In this document: positions 1 to 11,134 of the stretch, piece by piece | Position numbering within the stretch: position 1 is the first letter of the stretch | Layout of the letters: each line of letters starts with the position of its first letter | Assembly: GCF_051014445.1 (NCBI RefSeq) | Contig: NC_135134.1 | Span: 11,313,672 to 11,377,671 of the forward strand | Direction of reading: 5' to 3' | Origin: Colletes latitarsis | Taxonomy: Eukaryota > Arthropoda > Insecta > Hymenoptera > Colletidae | DNA: 64,000 bases | Translations under genes and position numbers: made by a program | Notes under the pieces: generated by a model | The model's input: the letters and a program-made list of their open reading frames with translations, nothing else | Databases searched by the model: none | Told to the model about the DNA's origin: nothing

Positions 1-36
1 ATGTTGACCCAGACTAGGTTTAATTGACTGTTTCAG

Positions 37-48
37 TGTGGTACCACA
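37..48. repeat. 12-bp perfect palindrome around KpnI site (example)
   Basis: TGTGGTACCACA reads the same on both strands. It recurs in most domain L monomers and in part of R1/R2, where TGTGGTACCGCA is the common alternative that breaks the symmetry. Similar dyads in other satellites have been proposed as protein-binding or cruciform sites; no function is shown here. Confidence 0.9.
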
Positions 49-52
49 TTTC

Positions 53-60
53 CACGTGAT
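53..60 (-). other. CACGTG core (example in type A monomer)
   Basis: CACGTGAT on the plus strand reads ATCACGTG on the minus strand, which fits the E-box/G-box core and the RTCACRTG consensus of the budding-yeast CDEI element. It is found mainly in type A and D units of domain L; most other monomers have TACGTGAT. A role is not supported by anything else here. Confidence 0.4.
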
Positions 61-95
61 CCAAACCAGAAAAAGCCCTGAATCTGGCCATCAAG

Positions 96-113
96 TATGA
101 GAAATATGCGAAA
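96..113 (+). repeat. Internal 9-bp tandem duplication within the monomer (example)
   Basis: TATGAGAAA is followed directly by TATGCGAAA. In R1 the same place reads TATGCGAAA then AATGCGAAA. The doublet is present in nearly every monomer, so it predates amplification of the array. Confidence 0.85.
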
Positions 114-139
114 GTATGAGCCCGATGAGTGCAAATCGC

Positions 140-161
140 AGACCTAACCTAGACCTAACAT
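140..161 (+). repeat. Internal 11-bp tandem duplication within the monomer (example)
   Basis: AGACCTAACCT is followed directly by AGACCTAACAT (9 of 11 identical). In R1 the pair reads AGACCTAACCG then AGACATAACCG (10 of 11). It occurs in almost every monomer in all three domains. Confidence 0.88.
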
Positions 162-202
162 GAGTTATCCTTTGAAATGTTGACCCAGACTAGGTTTAAT
201 TG

Positions 203-740
203 ACAGTTTCAGTGTGGTAACTCATTACTACGTGATCCAAACCAGAAAGGCGCAGGATATGGCCAACAAGTACGAGAAATATGCGAAAGTATGAGCCTGT
301 TGAGAGCAAATCCCAGACCTAACCTAGACCTAACATGCGTTATCCTCTAAAGTATTGACCGAGACCAGGTTTAGCCGACTGTTTCAGTGTGGTACCACAT
401 TACTACGTGATCCAAACCAGAAAAAGGCCAGGATCTGGCCATCAAGTATGAGAAATATGCGAAAGTATGAGCCTGATGAGTGCAAATCCGAGACCTAACC
501 CAGACCTAACATGCGTTATCCTCTAAAATATTGACCGAGACCAGGTTTAGCCGACTGTTTCAGTGTGGTACCACATTACTACGTGATCCAAACCAGAAAA
601 AGCCCAGGATCTGGCCAACAAGTATCAGAAATATGCAAAAGTATGAGCCAGATGAATGCAAATCCCAGACCTAACCTAGACCTAACATGCGTTATCTTCT
701 AAAATACTGACCGAGACCAGGATTAGTCGACTGTTTCAGT
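203..740 (+). repeat. Repeated cassette, copy 1 of 3 (with one extra monomer)
   Basis: The rare word AGGCGCAGGATATGG at 248 is followed 374 bp later by GTATCAGAAATATGC at 622. The same pair occurs at 1,303 and 1,501 and again at 3,591 and 3,789, in both cases 198 bp apart. Copy 1 therefore carries one additional 176-bp monomer between the two markers, either gained here or lost in the others. This is a direct trace of unequal exchange in register. Confidence 0.8.
426..440. repeat. Short inverted repeat, 6-bp arms and 3-base loop (example)
   Basis: GGCCAG, GAT, CTGGCC forms a perfect inverted repeat in units that carry AAAAAGGCCAGG (here and at many places in R1). In the commoner AAAAAGCCCAGG version one base pair of the arm is lost. 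Confidence 0.75.
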
Positions 741-1257
741 GTGGTACCACATTACTACGTGATCCAAACCAGAAAAAGCCCAGGATCTGGCCATCAAGTA
801 TGAGAAATATGCGAATGTATGAGCCTGATGAGAGCAAATCCCAGACCTAACCTAGACCTAACATGAGTTATCCTTTGAAATGTTGACCCAGACTAGGTTT
901 AATTGACTGTTTCAGTGTGGTACCACATTTCCACGTGATCCAAACCAGAAAAAGCCCTGAATCTGGCCATCAATTATGAGAAATATGCGAAAGCATGAGC
1001 CTGATGCGTGCAAATCCCAGACCTAACCTAGACCTAACATGTGTTATCCTCTAAAATATTAAGCGAAACCAGGTTTAGTGGTCTGTTTCAGTGTGGTACC
1101 ACATTACTGCGTGATCCAAACTAAAAAAAGCCCAGAATCTGGCCATCAAGTATGAGAAACATGCGAAAGTATGAGCCTGATGAGAGCAAATCCCAGACCT
1201 AACCTAGACCTAACATGAGTTAACCTTTGAAATGTTGACCCAGACTAGGTTTAATTG

Positions 1258-1615
1258 ACAGTTTCAGTGTGGTAACACATTACTACGTGATCCAAACCAG
1301 AAAGGCGCAGGATATGGCCAACAAGTACGAGAAATATGCGAAAGTATGAGCCTGTTGAGAGCAAATCCCAGAGCTAACCTAGACCTAACATGCGTTATCC
1401 TCTAAAATATTGACCGAGACCAGGTTTAGCCGACTGTTTCAGTGTGGTACCACATTAGTACGTGATCCAAACCAGAAAAAGTCCAGGATCTGGCCAACAA
1501 GTATCAGAAATATGCAAAAGTATGAGCCAGATGAATGCAAATCCCAGACCTAACCTAGACCTAACATGCGTTGTCCTCTAAAATATTGATCGAGACCAGG
1601 ATTAGTCGACTGTTT
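1258..1615 (+). repeat. Repeated cassette, copy 2 of 3
   Basis: It carries AGGCGCAGGATATGG at 1,303 and GTATCAGAAATATGC at 1,501, in the same order as at 248/622 and 3,591/3,789 but with one monomer fewer between the markers than copy 1. The first marker is offset 1,055 bp from copy 1 and the second 879 bp, a difference of exactly one monomer. Confidence 0.8.
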
Positions 1616-2786
1616 CAGTGTGGTCCCACATTACTACGTGATCCAAACTAAAAAAAGCCCAGAATCTGGCCATCAAGTACGAGAAACACGCGAAAGTATG
1701 AGCCTGATGAGAGCAAATCCCAGACCTAACCTAGACCTAACATGAGTTATCCTTTGAAATGTTGATCCAGACTAGGTTTAATTGACTGTTTCAGTGTGGT
1801 ATCACATTACCACGTGATCCAAACCAGAAAAAGCCCTGAATCTGGCCATCAAGTATGTGAAATATGCGAAAGTATGAGCCTGATGAGTGCAAATCCCAGA
1901 CCTAACCTAGACCTAACATGTGTTATCCTCTAAAATACTGATCGAGACCAGGTTTAATTTGACTGTTTCAGTGTGGTACCACATAACTACGTGATCCAAA
2001 ACAGTGAAAGCCCAGGATCTGGCCAACAAGAATGAGAAATATGCGAAAGTATGACCATGATGAGAGCAAATCCCAGACGTAACCTAGACCTAACATGAGT
2101 TATCCTTTGAAATATTGACCCCGACTTGGTTTAATTGACTGTTTCAGTGTGGTACCACATTACCACGTGATCCAAACCAGAAAAAGCCCTGAATCTGGCC
2201 ATCAAGTATGAGAAATATGCGAAAGTATGAACCTGATGAGTGCAAATCCCAGACCTAACCTAGACCTAACATGTGTTATGCTCTAAAATATTGATCGAAA
2301 CCAGGTTTAATGGTCTGTTTCTGTGTGGTACCACCCTACTGCGTGATCCAAACTAAAAACAGCCCAGAATCTGGCCATCAAGTATGAGAAATATGCGAAA
2401 GTATGAGCCTGATGAGAGCAAATCCCAGACCTAACCCAGACCTAACATGCGTTATCCTCTAAAATATTGACCGAGTCCAGGTTTAATCGACTGTTTCAGT
2501 GTGGTCCCACATTACTACGTGATCCAAACCAGAAAAAGCCCAGGATCTGGCCATCAAGTATGAGAAATATGCGAAAGTATGAGCCCGATGAGTGCAAATC
2601 CCAGACCTAACCTAGACCTAACATGCGTTATCTTCTAAAATACTGACCGAGACCAGGATTAGTCGACTGTTTCAGTGTGGTACCACATTACTACGTGATC
2701 CAAACCAGAAAAAGCCCAGGATCTGGCCATCAAGTATGAGAAATATGCGACTGTATTAGCCTGATGAGAGCAAATCCCAGACCTAA

Positions 2787-3145
2787 CCTAGACCTAACAT
2801 GTGTTATCCTCTAAAATATTGATCGAAACCAGGTTTAATGGTCTGTTCCAGTGTGGTACCACATTACTGCGTGATCCAAACTAAAAAAAGCCCAGAATCT
2901 GGCCATCAAGTATGAGGAACATGCGAAAGTATGAGCCTGATGCGTGCAAATCCCAGACCTAACCTAGACCTAACATGTGTTATCCTCTAAAATATTGATC
3001 GAAACCAGGTTTAATGGTCTGTTCCAGTGTGGTACCACATTACTGCGTGATCCAAACTAAAAAAAGCCCAGAATCTGGCCATCAAGTATGAGGAACATGC
3101 GAAAGTATGAGCCTGATGAGAGCAAATCCCAGACCTAACCTAGAC
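2787..3145 (+). repeat. Recent single-monomer tandem duplication
   Basis: The unusual anchor CTGTTCCAGTG, with ATGAGGAACATGCG downstream, occurs at 2,843 and again at 3,019, exactly 176 bp later, with almost no other differences. A third copy is at 3,371, two monomers further on. This is the smallest scale of duplication visible in the array. Confidence 0.8.
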
Positions 3146-3545
3146 CTAACATGAGTTATCCTTTGAAATGTTGACCCAGACTAGGTTTAATTGACTGTTT
3201 CAGTGTGGTACCACATTTCCACGTGATCCAAACCAGAAAAAGCCCTGAATCTGGCCATCAAGTATGAGAAATATGCGAAAGTATGAGCCTGATGCGTGCA
3301 AATCCCAGACCTAACCTAGACCTAACATGTGTTATCCTCTAAAATATTGATCGAAACCAGGTTTAATGGTCTGTTCCAGTGTGGTACCACATTACTGCGG
3401 GATCCAAACTAAAAAAAGCCCAGAATCTGGCCATCAAGTATGAGGAACATGCGAAAGTATGAGCCTGATGAGAGCAAATCCCAGACCTAACCTAGACCTA
3501 ACATGAGTTAACCTTTGAAATGTTGACCCAGACTAGGTTTAATTG

Positions 3546-3903
3546 ACAGTTTCAGTGTGGTACCACATTACTACGTGATCCAAACCAGAAAGGCGCAGGA
3601 TATGGCCAACAAGTACGAAAAATATGCGAAAGTATGAGCCTGTTGAGAGCAAATCCCAGACCTAACCTAGACCTAACATGCGTTATCCTCTAAAATATTG
3701 ACCGAGACCAGGTTTAGCCGACTGTTTCAGTGTGGTACCACATTACTACGTGATCCAAACCAGAAAAAGCCCAGGATCTGGCCAACAAGTATCAGAAATA
3801 TGCGAAAGTATGAGCCAGATGAATGCAAATCCCAGACCTAACCTAGACCTAACATGCGTTATCCTCTAAAATATTGACCGAGAGCAGCATTAGTCGACAG
3901 TTT
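3546..3903 (+). repeat. Repeated cassette, copy 3 of 3
   Basis: The markers AGGCGCAGGATATGG (3,591) and GTATCAGAAATATGC (3,789) are 198 bp apart, as in copy 2. The offset from copy 2 is 2,288 bp, which is 13 monomers. Confidence 0.8.
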
Positions 3904-4649
3904 CAGTGTGGTACCACATTACTACGTGATCCAAACCAGAAAAAGCCCAGGATCTGGCCATCAAGTATTAGAAACATGCGAATGTGTGAGCCTGATGAGA
4001 CCAAATCCCAGCCCTAACCTAGACCTAACATGCGTTATCCTCTAAAATATTGATCGTGACCAGGTTTAGTCGACTGTTTCAGTGTGGTACCACATTACTA
4101 TGTGATCCAAACCAGAAAAAACCCAGGATCTGGCCAACAAGGATGTGAAGAATGCGAAAGTATGAGACTGAAGAGGGCAAATCCCAGACCTAACCCAGAC
4201 CTAACATGCGTTATCCTCTAAAATATTGGTCGAGACCAGGATTAGTCGACTGTTTCAGTGTGGTCCCACATTACTACGTGATCCAAACTAAAAAAAGGCC
4301 AGAATCTGGCCATCAAGTACGTGAAACACGCGAAAGTATGAGCCTGATGAGAGCAAATCCCAGACCTAACCTAGACCTAACATGAGTTATCCTTTGAAAT
4401 GTTGACCCCGACTAGGTTTAATTGACTGTTTCAGTGTGGTACCACATTACCACGTGATCCAAACCAGAAAAAGCCCTGAATCTGGCCATCAAGTATGAGA
4501 AATATGCGAAAGTATGAGCCTGATGAGTGCAAATCCCAGACCTAACCTAGACCTAACATGTGTTATGCTCTAAAATATTGATCGAAACCAGGTTTAATGG
4601 TCTGTTTCAGTGTGGTACCACACTACTGCGTGATCCAAACCAGAAAAAG

Positions 4650-4895
4650 CCCAGGATCTGGCCATCAAGTATGAGAAATATGCGAATGTATGAGCCTTAT
4701 GAGAGCAAATCCCAGACCTAACCTAGACCTAACGTGAGTTATCCTTTGAAATGTTGACCCAGACTAGGTTTCATGGACTGTTTCAGTGTGGCACCACATT
4801 ACCACGTGATCCAAACCAGAAAAAACCCTGGATCTGTTCAACAGGTATGTGAAGAATGCGAAAGTGTGAGCCTGATGAGGGCAAATCCCGGACCT
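4650..4895 (+). repeat. Three-monomer-step duplication, copy 1
   Basis: The rare words GAGCCTTATGAGAGC (4,692) and CTAACGTGAGTTATCC recur 528 bp (three monomers) later at 5,220. They are followed in both places by the same type A unit and by a D-type unit carrying GGATCTGTT(C/A)AACAGG and AGGGCAAATCCCGGACC. Confidence 0.75.
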
Positions 4896-5177
4896 AACCT
4901 AGACCTAACATGTGTTATGCTCTAAAATATTGATCGAAACCAGGTTTAATGGTCTGTTTCAGTGTGGTACCACACTACTGCGTGATCCAAACCAGAAAAA
5001 GCCCAGGATCTGGCCAACAAGTATGAGAAATATGCGAAAGTATGAGCCCGATGAGAGCAAATCCCAGACCTAACCTAGACCTAACATTCGTTATCCTCAA
5101 AGATAATAGCCGAGACCAGGATTAGTCGACTGTTTCAGTGTGGTACCACATTACTACGTGATCCAAACCAGAAAAAC

Positions 5178-5423
5178 CCCAGGATCTGGCCATCAAGTAT
5201 GAGAAATATGCGAATGTATGAGCCTTATGAGAGCAAATCCCAGACCTAACCTAGACCTAACGTGAGTTATCCTTTGAAATGTTGACCCAGACTAGGTTTA
5301 ATGGACTGTTTCAGTGTGGTGCCACATTACCACGTGATCCAAACCAGAAAAAACCCTGGATCTGTTAAACAGGTATGTGAAGAATGCGAAAGTGTGAGCC
5401 TGATGAGGGCAAATCCCGGACCT
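5178..5423 (+). repeat. Three-monomer-step duplication, copy 2
   Basis: This matches 4,650-4,895 at an offset of 528 bp. Only scattered substitutions are seen, such as TCATGGACTG against TAATGGACTG and GCACC against GTGCC around the KpnI position. Confidence 0.75.
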
Positions 5424-6529
5424 AACCTAGACCTAACATGAGTTATCCTTTGAAATGTTGACCCAGACTAGGTTCATTTGACTGTTTCAGTGTGGTACCA
5501 CATTACCACGTGATCCAAACCAGAAAAAGCCCTGAATCTGGCCATCAAGTATGTGAAATATGCGAAAGTATGAGCCTGATGAGTGCAAATCCCAGACCTA
5601 ACCTAGACCTAACATGCGTTATCCTCTAAAATATCGATCGAAACCAGGTTTAATCGACTGTTTCAGTGTGGTACCACATTACCACGTGATCCAAACTAGA
5701 AAAAACCCAGGTTCTGTTCACCAGGTATGTGAAGATTGCGATCGTGTGAGCCTGATGAGGGCAAATCCAAGGCCGAACCAAGACCTAACATGCGTTATCC
5801 TCTAAAATATTGATCGAAACCAGGTTTAATGGACAGTTTCAGTGTGGTACCACATTACTACGTGATCCAAGCCAAAAAAAGCCCAGAATCTGGCCAACAA
5901 GTATGAGAAATATGCGAAAGTATGAGCCTGATGAGTGCAAATCCCAGACCTAACCTAGACCTAACATGCTTTATCCTCTAAAATATTGATCATGACCAGG
6001 TTCAGTCGACTGTTTCAGTGAGGTACCACATTACTACGTGATCCAAACCAGAAGAAGCCCAGGATCTGGCCATCAAGTATGAGAAATATGCGAATGTATG
6101 AGCCTGATGAGAGCAAATCCCAGACCTAACCTAGACCTAACATGCGCTATCCTCTAAAATATTGACCGAAACCAGGATTAGTCGACTGTTTCAGTGGGGT
6201 AACACATTACCACGTGACCCAAACCAGAAAAAACCCGGGATCTGTTCAACAAGTATGCGGAGAATGCGAAAGTATGAGTCTGATGAGGGCAAATCCAAGG
6301 CCTAACCTAGACCAAACATGCGTTATCCTCTAAAACATTGATCGAAACCAGGTTTAATGGACTGTTTCAGTGTGGTACCGCATTACTACGTGATCGAAAC
6401 CAGAAAAAGACCAGAATCTGGCCATCAAGTATCAGAAATATGCGAAAGTATGAGCCTGTTGAGAGCAAATCCCAGCCCTAACCTAGACCTAACTTGCGTT
6501 ATCCTCTAAAATATTGATCGTGACCAGGT

Positions 6530-7050
6530 TTAGTCGACTGTTTCAGTGTGGTACCACATTACTATGTGATCGAAACCACAAAAAACCCAGGATCTGTTCC
6601 ACAAGTATTTGAAGAAGGCGGAAGTATGAGTCTGATGTGGGCAAATCCCAGGCCTGGCCTAGACATAACATGGGTTATCTTCTAAATTATTGATTAAAAC
6701 CAGGTTTACTGGACTGTTTCTCTGTGGTACCACATTGCTACGTTATCCGAAGCAGTGAAAGCCCAGAATCTGGCCAACAAGTATGAGAAATATGCGAAAT
6801 CATGAGCCTGATGAAGGGCAAATCCTAGACCTAACCGAGACCATAACATGCGTTATCCTCAAAAATATTGATCCAAACCTGGTTTAATGGACTGTTTCGG
6901 TGTGGTACCGCATTACTACGTGATCTAAACCATAAAAGGCCAAGAATCCGGCCATCAAGTATGAGAAATATGCGAAAGTATGAGCCTGATGTGTGCAAAT
7001 CCCAGACCTAACCTAGACCTAACATGCGTTATCCTCTAAAATATTGACCG
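6530..7050 (+). repeat. Three-monomer cassette K, copy 1 of 4
   Basis: The cassette is recognised by an ordered set of private words: GATCTGTTCCACAAG (6,591), GGCCTGGCCTAGACATAAC, CTAAATTATTGAT, GCAGTGAAAGCCC, CAAATCCTAGACC and GGCCAAGAATCCGGCC. The full set also appears near 8,353, 10,647 and 13,993. This copy has a few differences of its own, such as GAAGAAGGCGG and CTCTGTGGTACC. Confidence 0.82.
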
Positions 7051-8279
7051 AGACCAGGATTAGTCGACTGTTTCAGTGTGGTACCACATTACTACGTGAT
7101 CCAAACCAGAAAACGCCCAGGATCTGGCCATCAAGTATGAGAAATATGCGAATGTTTGAGCCTGATGAGAGCAAATCCCAGAACTAACATAGACCTAACA
7201 TGCGTTATCCTCTAAAATATTGACCGAGACCAGGATTAGTCGACTGTTTCAGTGTGGTACCACATTACTACGTGATCCAAGCCAGAAAAAGCCCAGAATC
7301 TGGCCAACAAGTATGAGAAATATGCGAAAGTATGAGCCTGATGAGTGCAAATCCCAGACCTAACCTAGACCTAACATGCGTTATCCTCTAAAATATTGAT
7401 CATGACCAGGTTCAGTCGACTGTTTCAGTGTGGTACCACATTACTACGTGATCCAAACCAGAAGAAGCCCAGGATCTGGCCATCAAGTATGAGAAATATG
7501 CGAATGTATGAGCCTGATGAGTGCAAATCCCAGACCTAACCTGGACCTAACATGAGTTATCCTTTGAAATGTTGACCCAGACTAGGTTTAATGGACTCTT
7601 TCAGTGTGGTACCACATTACCACGTGATCCAAACCAGAAAAAACCCTGGATCTGTTCAACAGGTATGTGAAGAATGCTAAAGTGCGACTCTGATGAGTGC
7701 AAATCCAAGGCCTCACCTAGACCTAACATGTGTTATCCTCTAAAATATTGATCGTAACCAGGTTTAATGGCCTGTTTCAGTGTGGTACCACATTACCGCT
7801 TGATCCAAACCAGAAAAAGCCCAGGATCTGTTCACCAGGTATGTGAAGAATGCGAACGTTGTAGCGTGATGAGAGCAAATCCCAGAATTAACATAGACCT
7901 AACAGGCGTTATCCTCTAAAACATTCATCGAAACCAGGTTTAATGGACTGTTTCAGTGTGGTACCGCATTACTACGTGATCGAAACCAGAAAAAGACCAG
8001 AATCTGGCAATCAAGTATCAGAAATGTGCGAATGTATGAGCCTGATGAGTGCAAATCCCAGACCTAACCTAGACCTAACATGCGTTATCCTCTAAACTAT
8101 TGACCGAGACCAGGATAAGTCGACTGTTTCAGTGTGGTACCACATTACTACGTGATCCAAGCCAAAAAAAGCTCAGGATCTGGCCATCAAGTATGAGAAA
8201 TATGCGAAAGTATGAGCCTGATGAGTGCAAATCCCAGACCCAACCTAGACCTAACATGCGTTATCCTCTAAAATATTGA

Positions 8280-8832
8280 TCGTGACCAGGTTTAGTCGAC
8301 TGTTTCAGTGTGGTACCACATTACTATGTGATCGAAACCAGATAAAACCCAGGATCTGTTCCACAAGTATTTGAAGAATGCGGAAGTATGAGTCTGATGT
8401 GGGCAAATCCCAGGCCTGGCCTAGACATAACATGAGTTATCTTCTAAATTATTGATCAAAACCAGGTTTACTGGACTGTTTCAGTGTGGTGCCACATTGC
8501 TACGTGGTCCAAAGCAGTGAAAGCCCAGAATCTGGCCAACAAGTATGAGAAATATGCGAAATCATGAGCCTGATGAGGGGCAAATCCTAGACCTAACCGA
8601 GACAATAACATGCATTATCCTCAAAAATATTGATCGGAACCAGGTTTAATGGACTGTTTCAGTGTGGTACCAAATTACTACGTGATCTAAACCATAAAAG
8701 GCCAAGAATCCGGCCATCAAGTATGAGAAATATGCGAAAGTATGAGCCTGATGAGTGCAAATCCCAGACCCAACCTAGACCTAACATGCGTTATCCTCTA
8801 AAATATTGACCGAGACCAGGATTAGTCGACTG
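8280..8832 (+). repeat. Three-monomer cassette K, copy 2 of 4
   Basis: It carries the same ordered words as copy 1, with GATCTGTTCCACAAG at 8,353. It is offset 1,762 bp (10 monomers) from copy 1 and about 2,294 bp (13 monomers) from copy 3. GGGGCAAATCCTAGACC holds an extra G relative to other monomers, and that extra G is shared with copies 3 and 4. Confidence 0.85.
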
Positions 8833-9391
8833 TTTCAGTGTGGTACCACATTACTACGTCATCCAAACCAGAAAACGCCCAGGATCTGGCCATCAAGTAT
8901 GAGAAATATGTGAATGTTTGAGCCTGATGAGAGCAAATCCCAGAACTAACATAGACCTAACATGCGTTATCCTCTAAAATATTGATCGAAACCAGGTTTA
9001 GTGGACAGTTTCAGTGTGGTACCACATTACTACGTGGTCCATGCCAAAAAAAGCCCAGAATCTGGCCAACAAGTATGAGAAATATGCGAAATCATGAGCC
9101 TGATGAGGGGCAAATCCTAGACCTAACCGAGACAATAACATGCGTTATCCTCAAAAATATTGATCGGAACCAGGTTTAATGGACTGTTTCAGTATGGTAC
9201 CACATTACTACGTGATCCAAACCAGAAAACGCCCAGGATCTGGCCATCAAGTATGAGAAATATGTGAATGTTTGAGCCTGATGAGAGCAAATACCAGAAC
9301 TAACATAGACCTAACATGCGTTATCCTCTAAAATATTGATCGAAACCAGGTTTAGTGGACAGTTTCAGTGTGGTACCACATTACTACGTGA
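8832..9391 (+). repeat. 560-bp segmental duplication, copy 1 (offset 1,058)
   Basis: About 3.2 monomers are repeated almost perfectly at 9,890-10,449. Shared private words are GAAAACGCCCAGG, ATGTGAATGTTTGAGCC, CAGAACTAACATAGACC and GTGGTCCATGCC. The 198-bp stretch at 8,982-9,179 encodes the same 65-residue frame as 10,040-10,237, which reflects a recent copying event and not a gene. Confidence 0.9.
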
Positions 9392-9714
9392 TCCAAACCA
9401 GAAAAAACCCTGGATCTGTTCAACAGGTATGTGAAGAATGCGAAAGTGTGAGCCTGATGAGGGCAAATCCCGGACCTAACATAGACCTAACATGCGTTAT
9501 CCTCTAAAATATGGATCGAAACCAGGTTTAATGGTCTGTTTCAGCGTGGTACCGTATTACTACGTGATCGAAACCAAAAAAGGCCCAGAATCTGGCCATC
9601 AAGTATGAGAAATATGCGAAAGTATGAGCCTGATGGGTGCAAATCCCAGACCTAACCTAGACCTAACATGCGTTATCCTCTAACATATTGATCGAGACCA
9701 GGTTTAGTCGACTG

Positions 9715-9890
9715 TTTCAGTGTGGTACCACATTACTATGTGATCGAAACCAGATAAAACCCAGGATCTGTTCCACAAGTATTTGAAGAATGCGGAAGTA
9801 TGAGTCTGATGTGGGCAAATCCCAGGCCTGGCCTAGACATAACATGAGTTATCTTCTAAATTATTGATCAAAACCAGGTTTACTGGACTG
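9715..9890 (+). repeat. Partial K cassette (first monomer only)
   Basis: GATCTGTTCCACAAG (9,765), GGCCTGGCCTAGACATAAC and CTAAATTATTGATC are present. The following GCAGTGAAAGCCC unit is missing and is replaced by the 1,058-bp-offset duplication. A second partial copy lies at about 15,700-15,800. Confidence 0.75.
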
Positions 9891-10449
9891 TTTCAGTGTG
9901 GTACCACATTACTACGTGATCCAAACCAGAAAACGCCCAGGATCTGGCCATCAAGTATGAGAAATATGTGAATGTTTGAGCCTGATGAGAGCAAATCCCA
10001 GAACTAACATAGACCTAACATGCGTTATCCTCTAAAATATTGATCGAAACCAGGTTTAGTGGACAGTTTCAGTGTGGTACCACATTACTACGTGGTCCAT
10101 GCCAAAAAAAGCCCAGAATCTGGCCAACAAGTATGAGAAATATGCGAAATCATGAGCCTGATGAGGGGCAAATCCTAGACCTAACCGAGACAATAACATG
10201 CGTTATCCTCAAAAATATTGATCGGAACCAGGTTTAATGGACTGTTTCAGTATGGTACCACATTACTACGTGATCCAAACCAGAAAACGCCCAGGATCTG
10301 GCCATCAAGTATGAGAAATATGTGAATGTTTGAGCCTGATGAGAGCAAATACCAGAACTAACATAGACCTAACATGCGTTATCCTCTAAAATATTGATCG
10401 AAACCAGGTTTAGTGGACAGTTTCAGTGTGGTACCACATTACTACGTGG
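9890..10449 (+). repeat. 560-bp segmental duplication, copy 2 (offset 1,058)
   Basis: This matches 8,832-9,391 six monomers upstream. On its left it joins a partial K cassette: CTAAATTATTGATC, then ACCAGGTTTACTGG, then an ordinary B-type tail. The junction near 9,890 is therefore a chimeric monomer. Confidence 0.9.
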
Positions 10450-10572
10450 TCCATGCCAAAAAAAGCCCAGAATCTGGCCAACAAGTATGAGAAATATGCG
10501 AAAGTATGAGCTTGATGAGTGCAAATCCCAGACCTAACCTAGACCTAACATGCGTTATCCGCTAACATATTG

Positions 10573-11134
10573 ATCGAGACCAGGTTTAGTCGACTGTTTC
10601 AGTGTGGTACCACATTACTATGTGATCGAAACCAGATAAAACCCAGGATCTGTTCCACAAGTATTTGAAGAATGCGGAAGTATGAGTCTGATGTGGGCAA
10701 ATCCCAGGCCTGGCCTAGACATAACATGAGTTATCTTCTAAATTATTGATCAAAACCAGGTTTACTGGACTGTTTCGGTGTGGTACCACATTGCTACGTG
10801 GTCCAAAGCAGTGAAAGCCCAGAATCTGGCCAACAAGTATGAGAAATATGCGAAATCATGAGCCTGATGAGGGGCAAATCCTAGACCTAACCGAGACAAT
10901 AACATGCGTTATCCTCAAAAATATTGATCGGAACCAGGTTTAATGGACTGTTTCAGTGTGGTACCGCATTAGTACGTGATCTAAACCATAAAAGGCCAAG
11001 AATCCGGCCATCAAGTATGAGAAATATGCGAAAGTATGAGCCTGATGAGTGCAAATCCCAGACCTAACCTAGACCTAACATGCGTTATCCTCTAAAATAT
11101 TGACCGAGACCAGGATTAGTCGACAGTTTCAGTG
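10573..11134 (+). repeat. Three-monomer cassette K, copy 3 of 4
   Basis: GATCTGTTCCACAAG is at 10,647, followed in order by all the cassette words through GGCCAAGAATCCGGCC at 10,994. It is closest to copy 2 (8,280-8,832), with isolated changes such as GTTTCGGTG against GTTTCAGTG. Confidence 0.85.

Larger units (their letters stand above)
1..5100 (+). repeat. Domain L, first part: mixed A/B/C monomer types
   Basis: About 29 monomers of the left-domain family. Three recurring types can be told apart just before the CTGTTTC anchor. Type A has CCTTTGAAATGTTGACCC then CAGACTAGG. Type B has AAAATATTGACCGAGACC then AGG(A/T)TTAG. Type C has TTGATCGAAACCAGG then TTTAATGG. The order is irregular rather than a fixed cycle. 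Many type A units carry CACGTGATCC where most other monomers have TACGTGATCC. No gene or non-satellite sequence is seen. Confidence 0.85.
5100..8280 (+). repeat. Domain L, second part: B, C and D monomer types
   Basis: About 18 left-domain monomers. D-type units, marked by GGATCTGTTC and ATGTGAAGAATGCG in place of GGATCTGGCC and ATGAGAAATATGCG, are interspersed (for example near 5,700, 6,240, 7,640 and 7,830). The open frame at 5,614-5,805 is ordinary satellite read in one frame and ends within about one monomer, so it is not a gene. Nothing other than satellite is seen. Confidence 0.82.

Noticed and set aside
53..60. Functional yeast-type CDEI element
   Set aside because: Only the 8-bp word matches. 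There is no CDEII/CDEIII arrangement, and the word is limited to some monomers. A short match in a 64-kb array is weak evidence.
8982..9179. Two identical 65-codon plus-strand frames (8,982-9,179 and 10,040-10,237) as a duplicated small gene
   Set aside because: They lie inside a 560-bp satellite duplication at offset 1,058 bp. The DNA is identical because the whole block was copied, and the frame ends within about one monomer.
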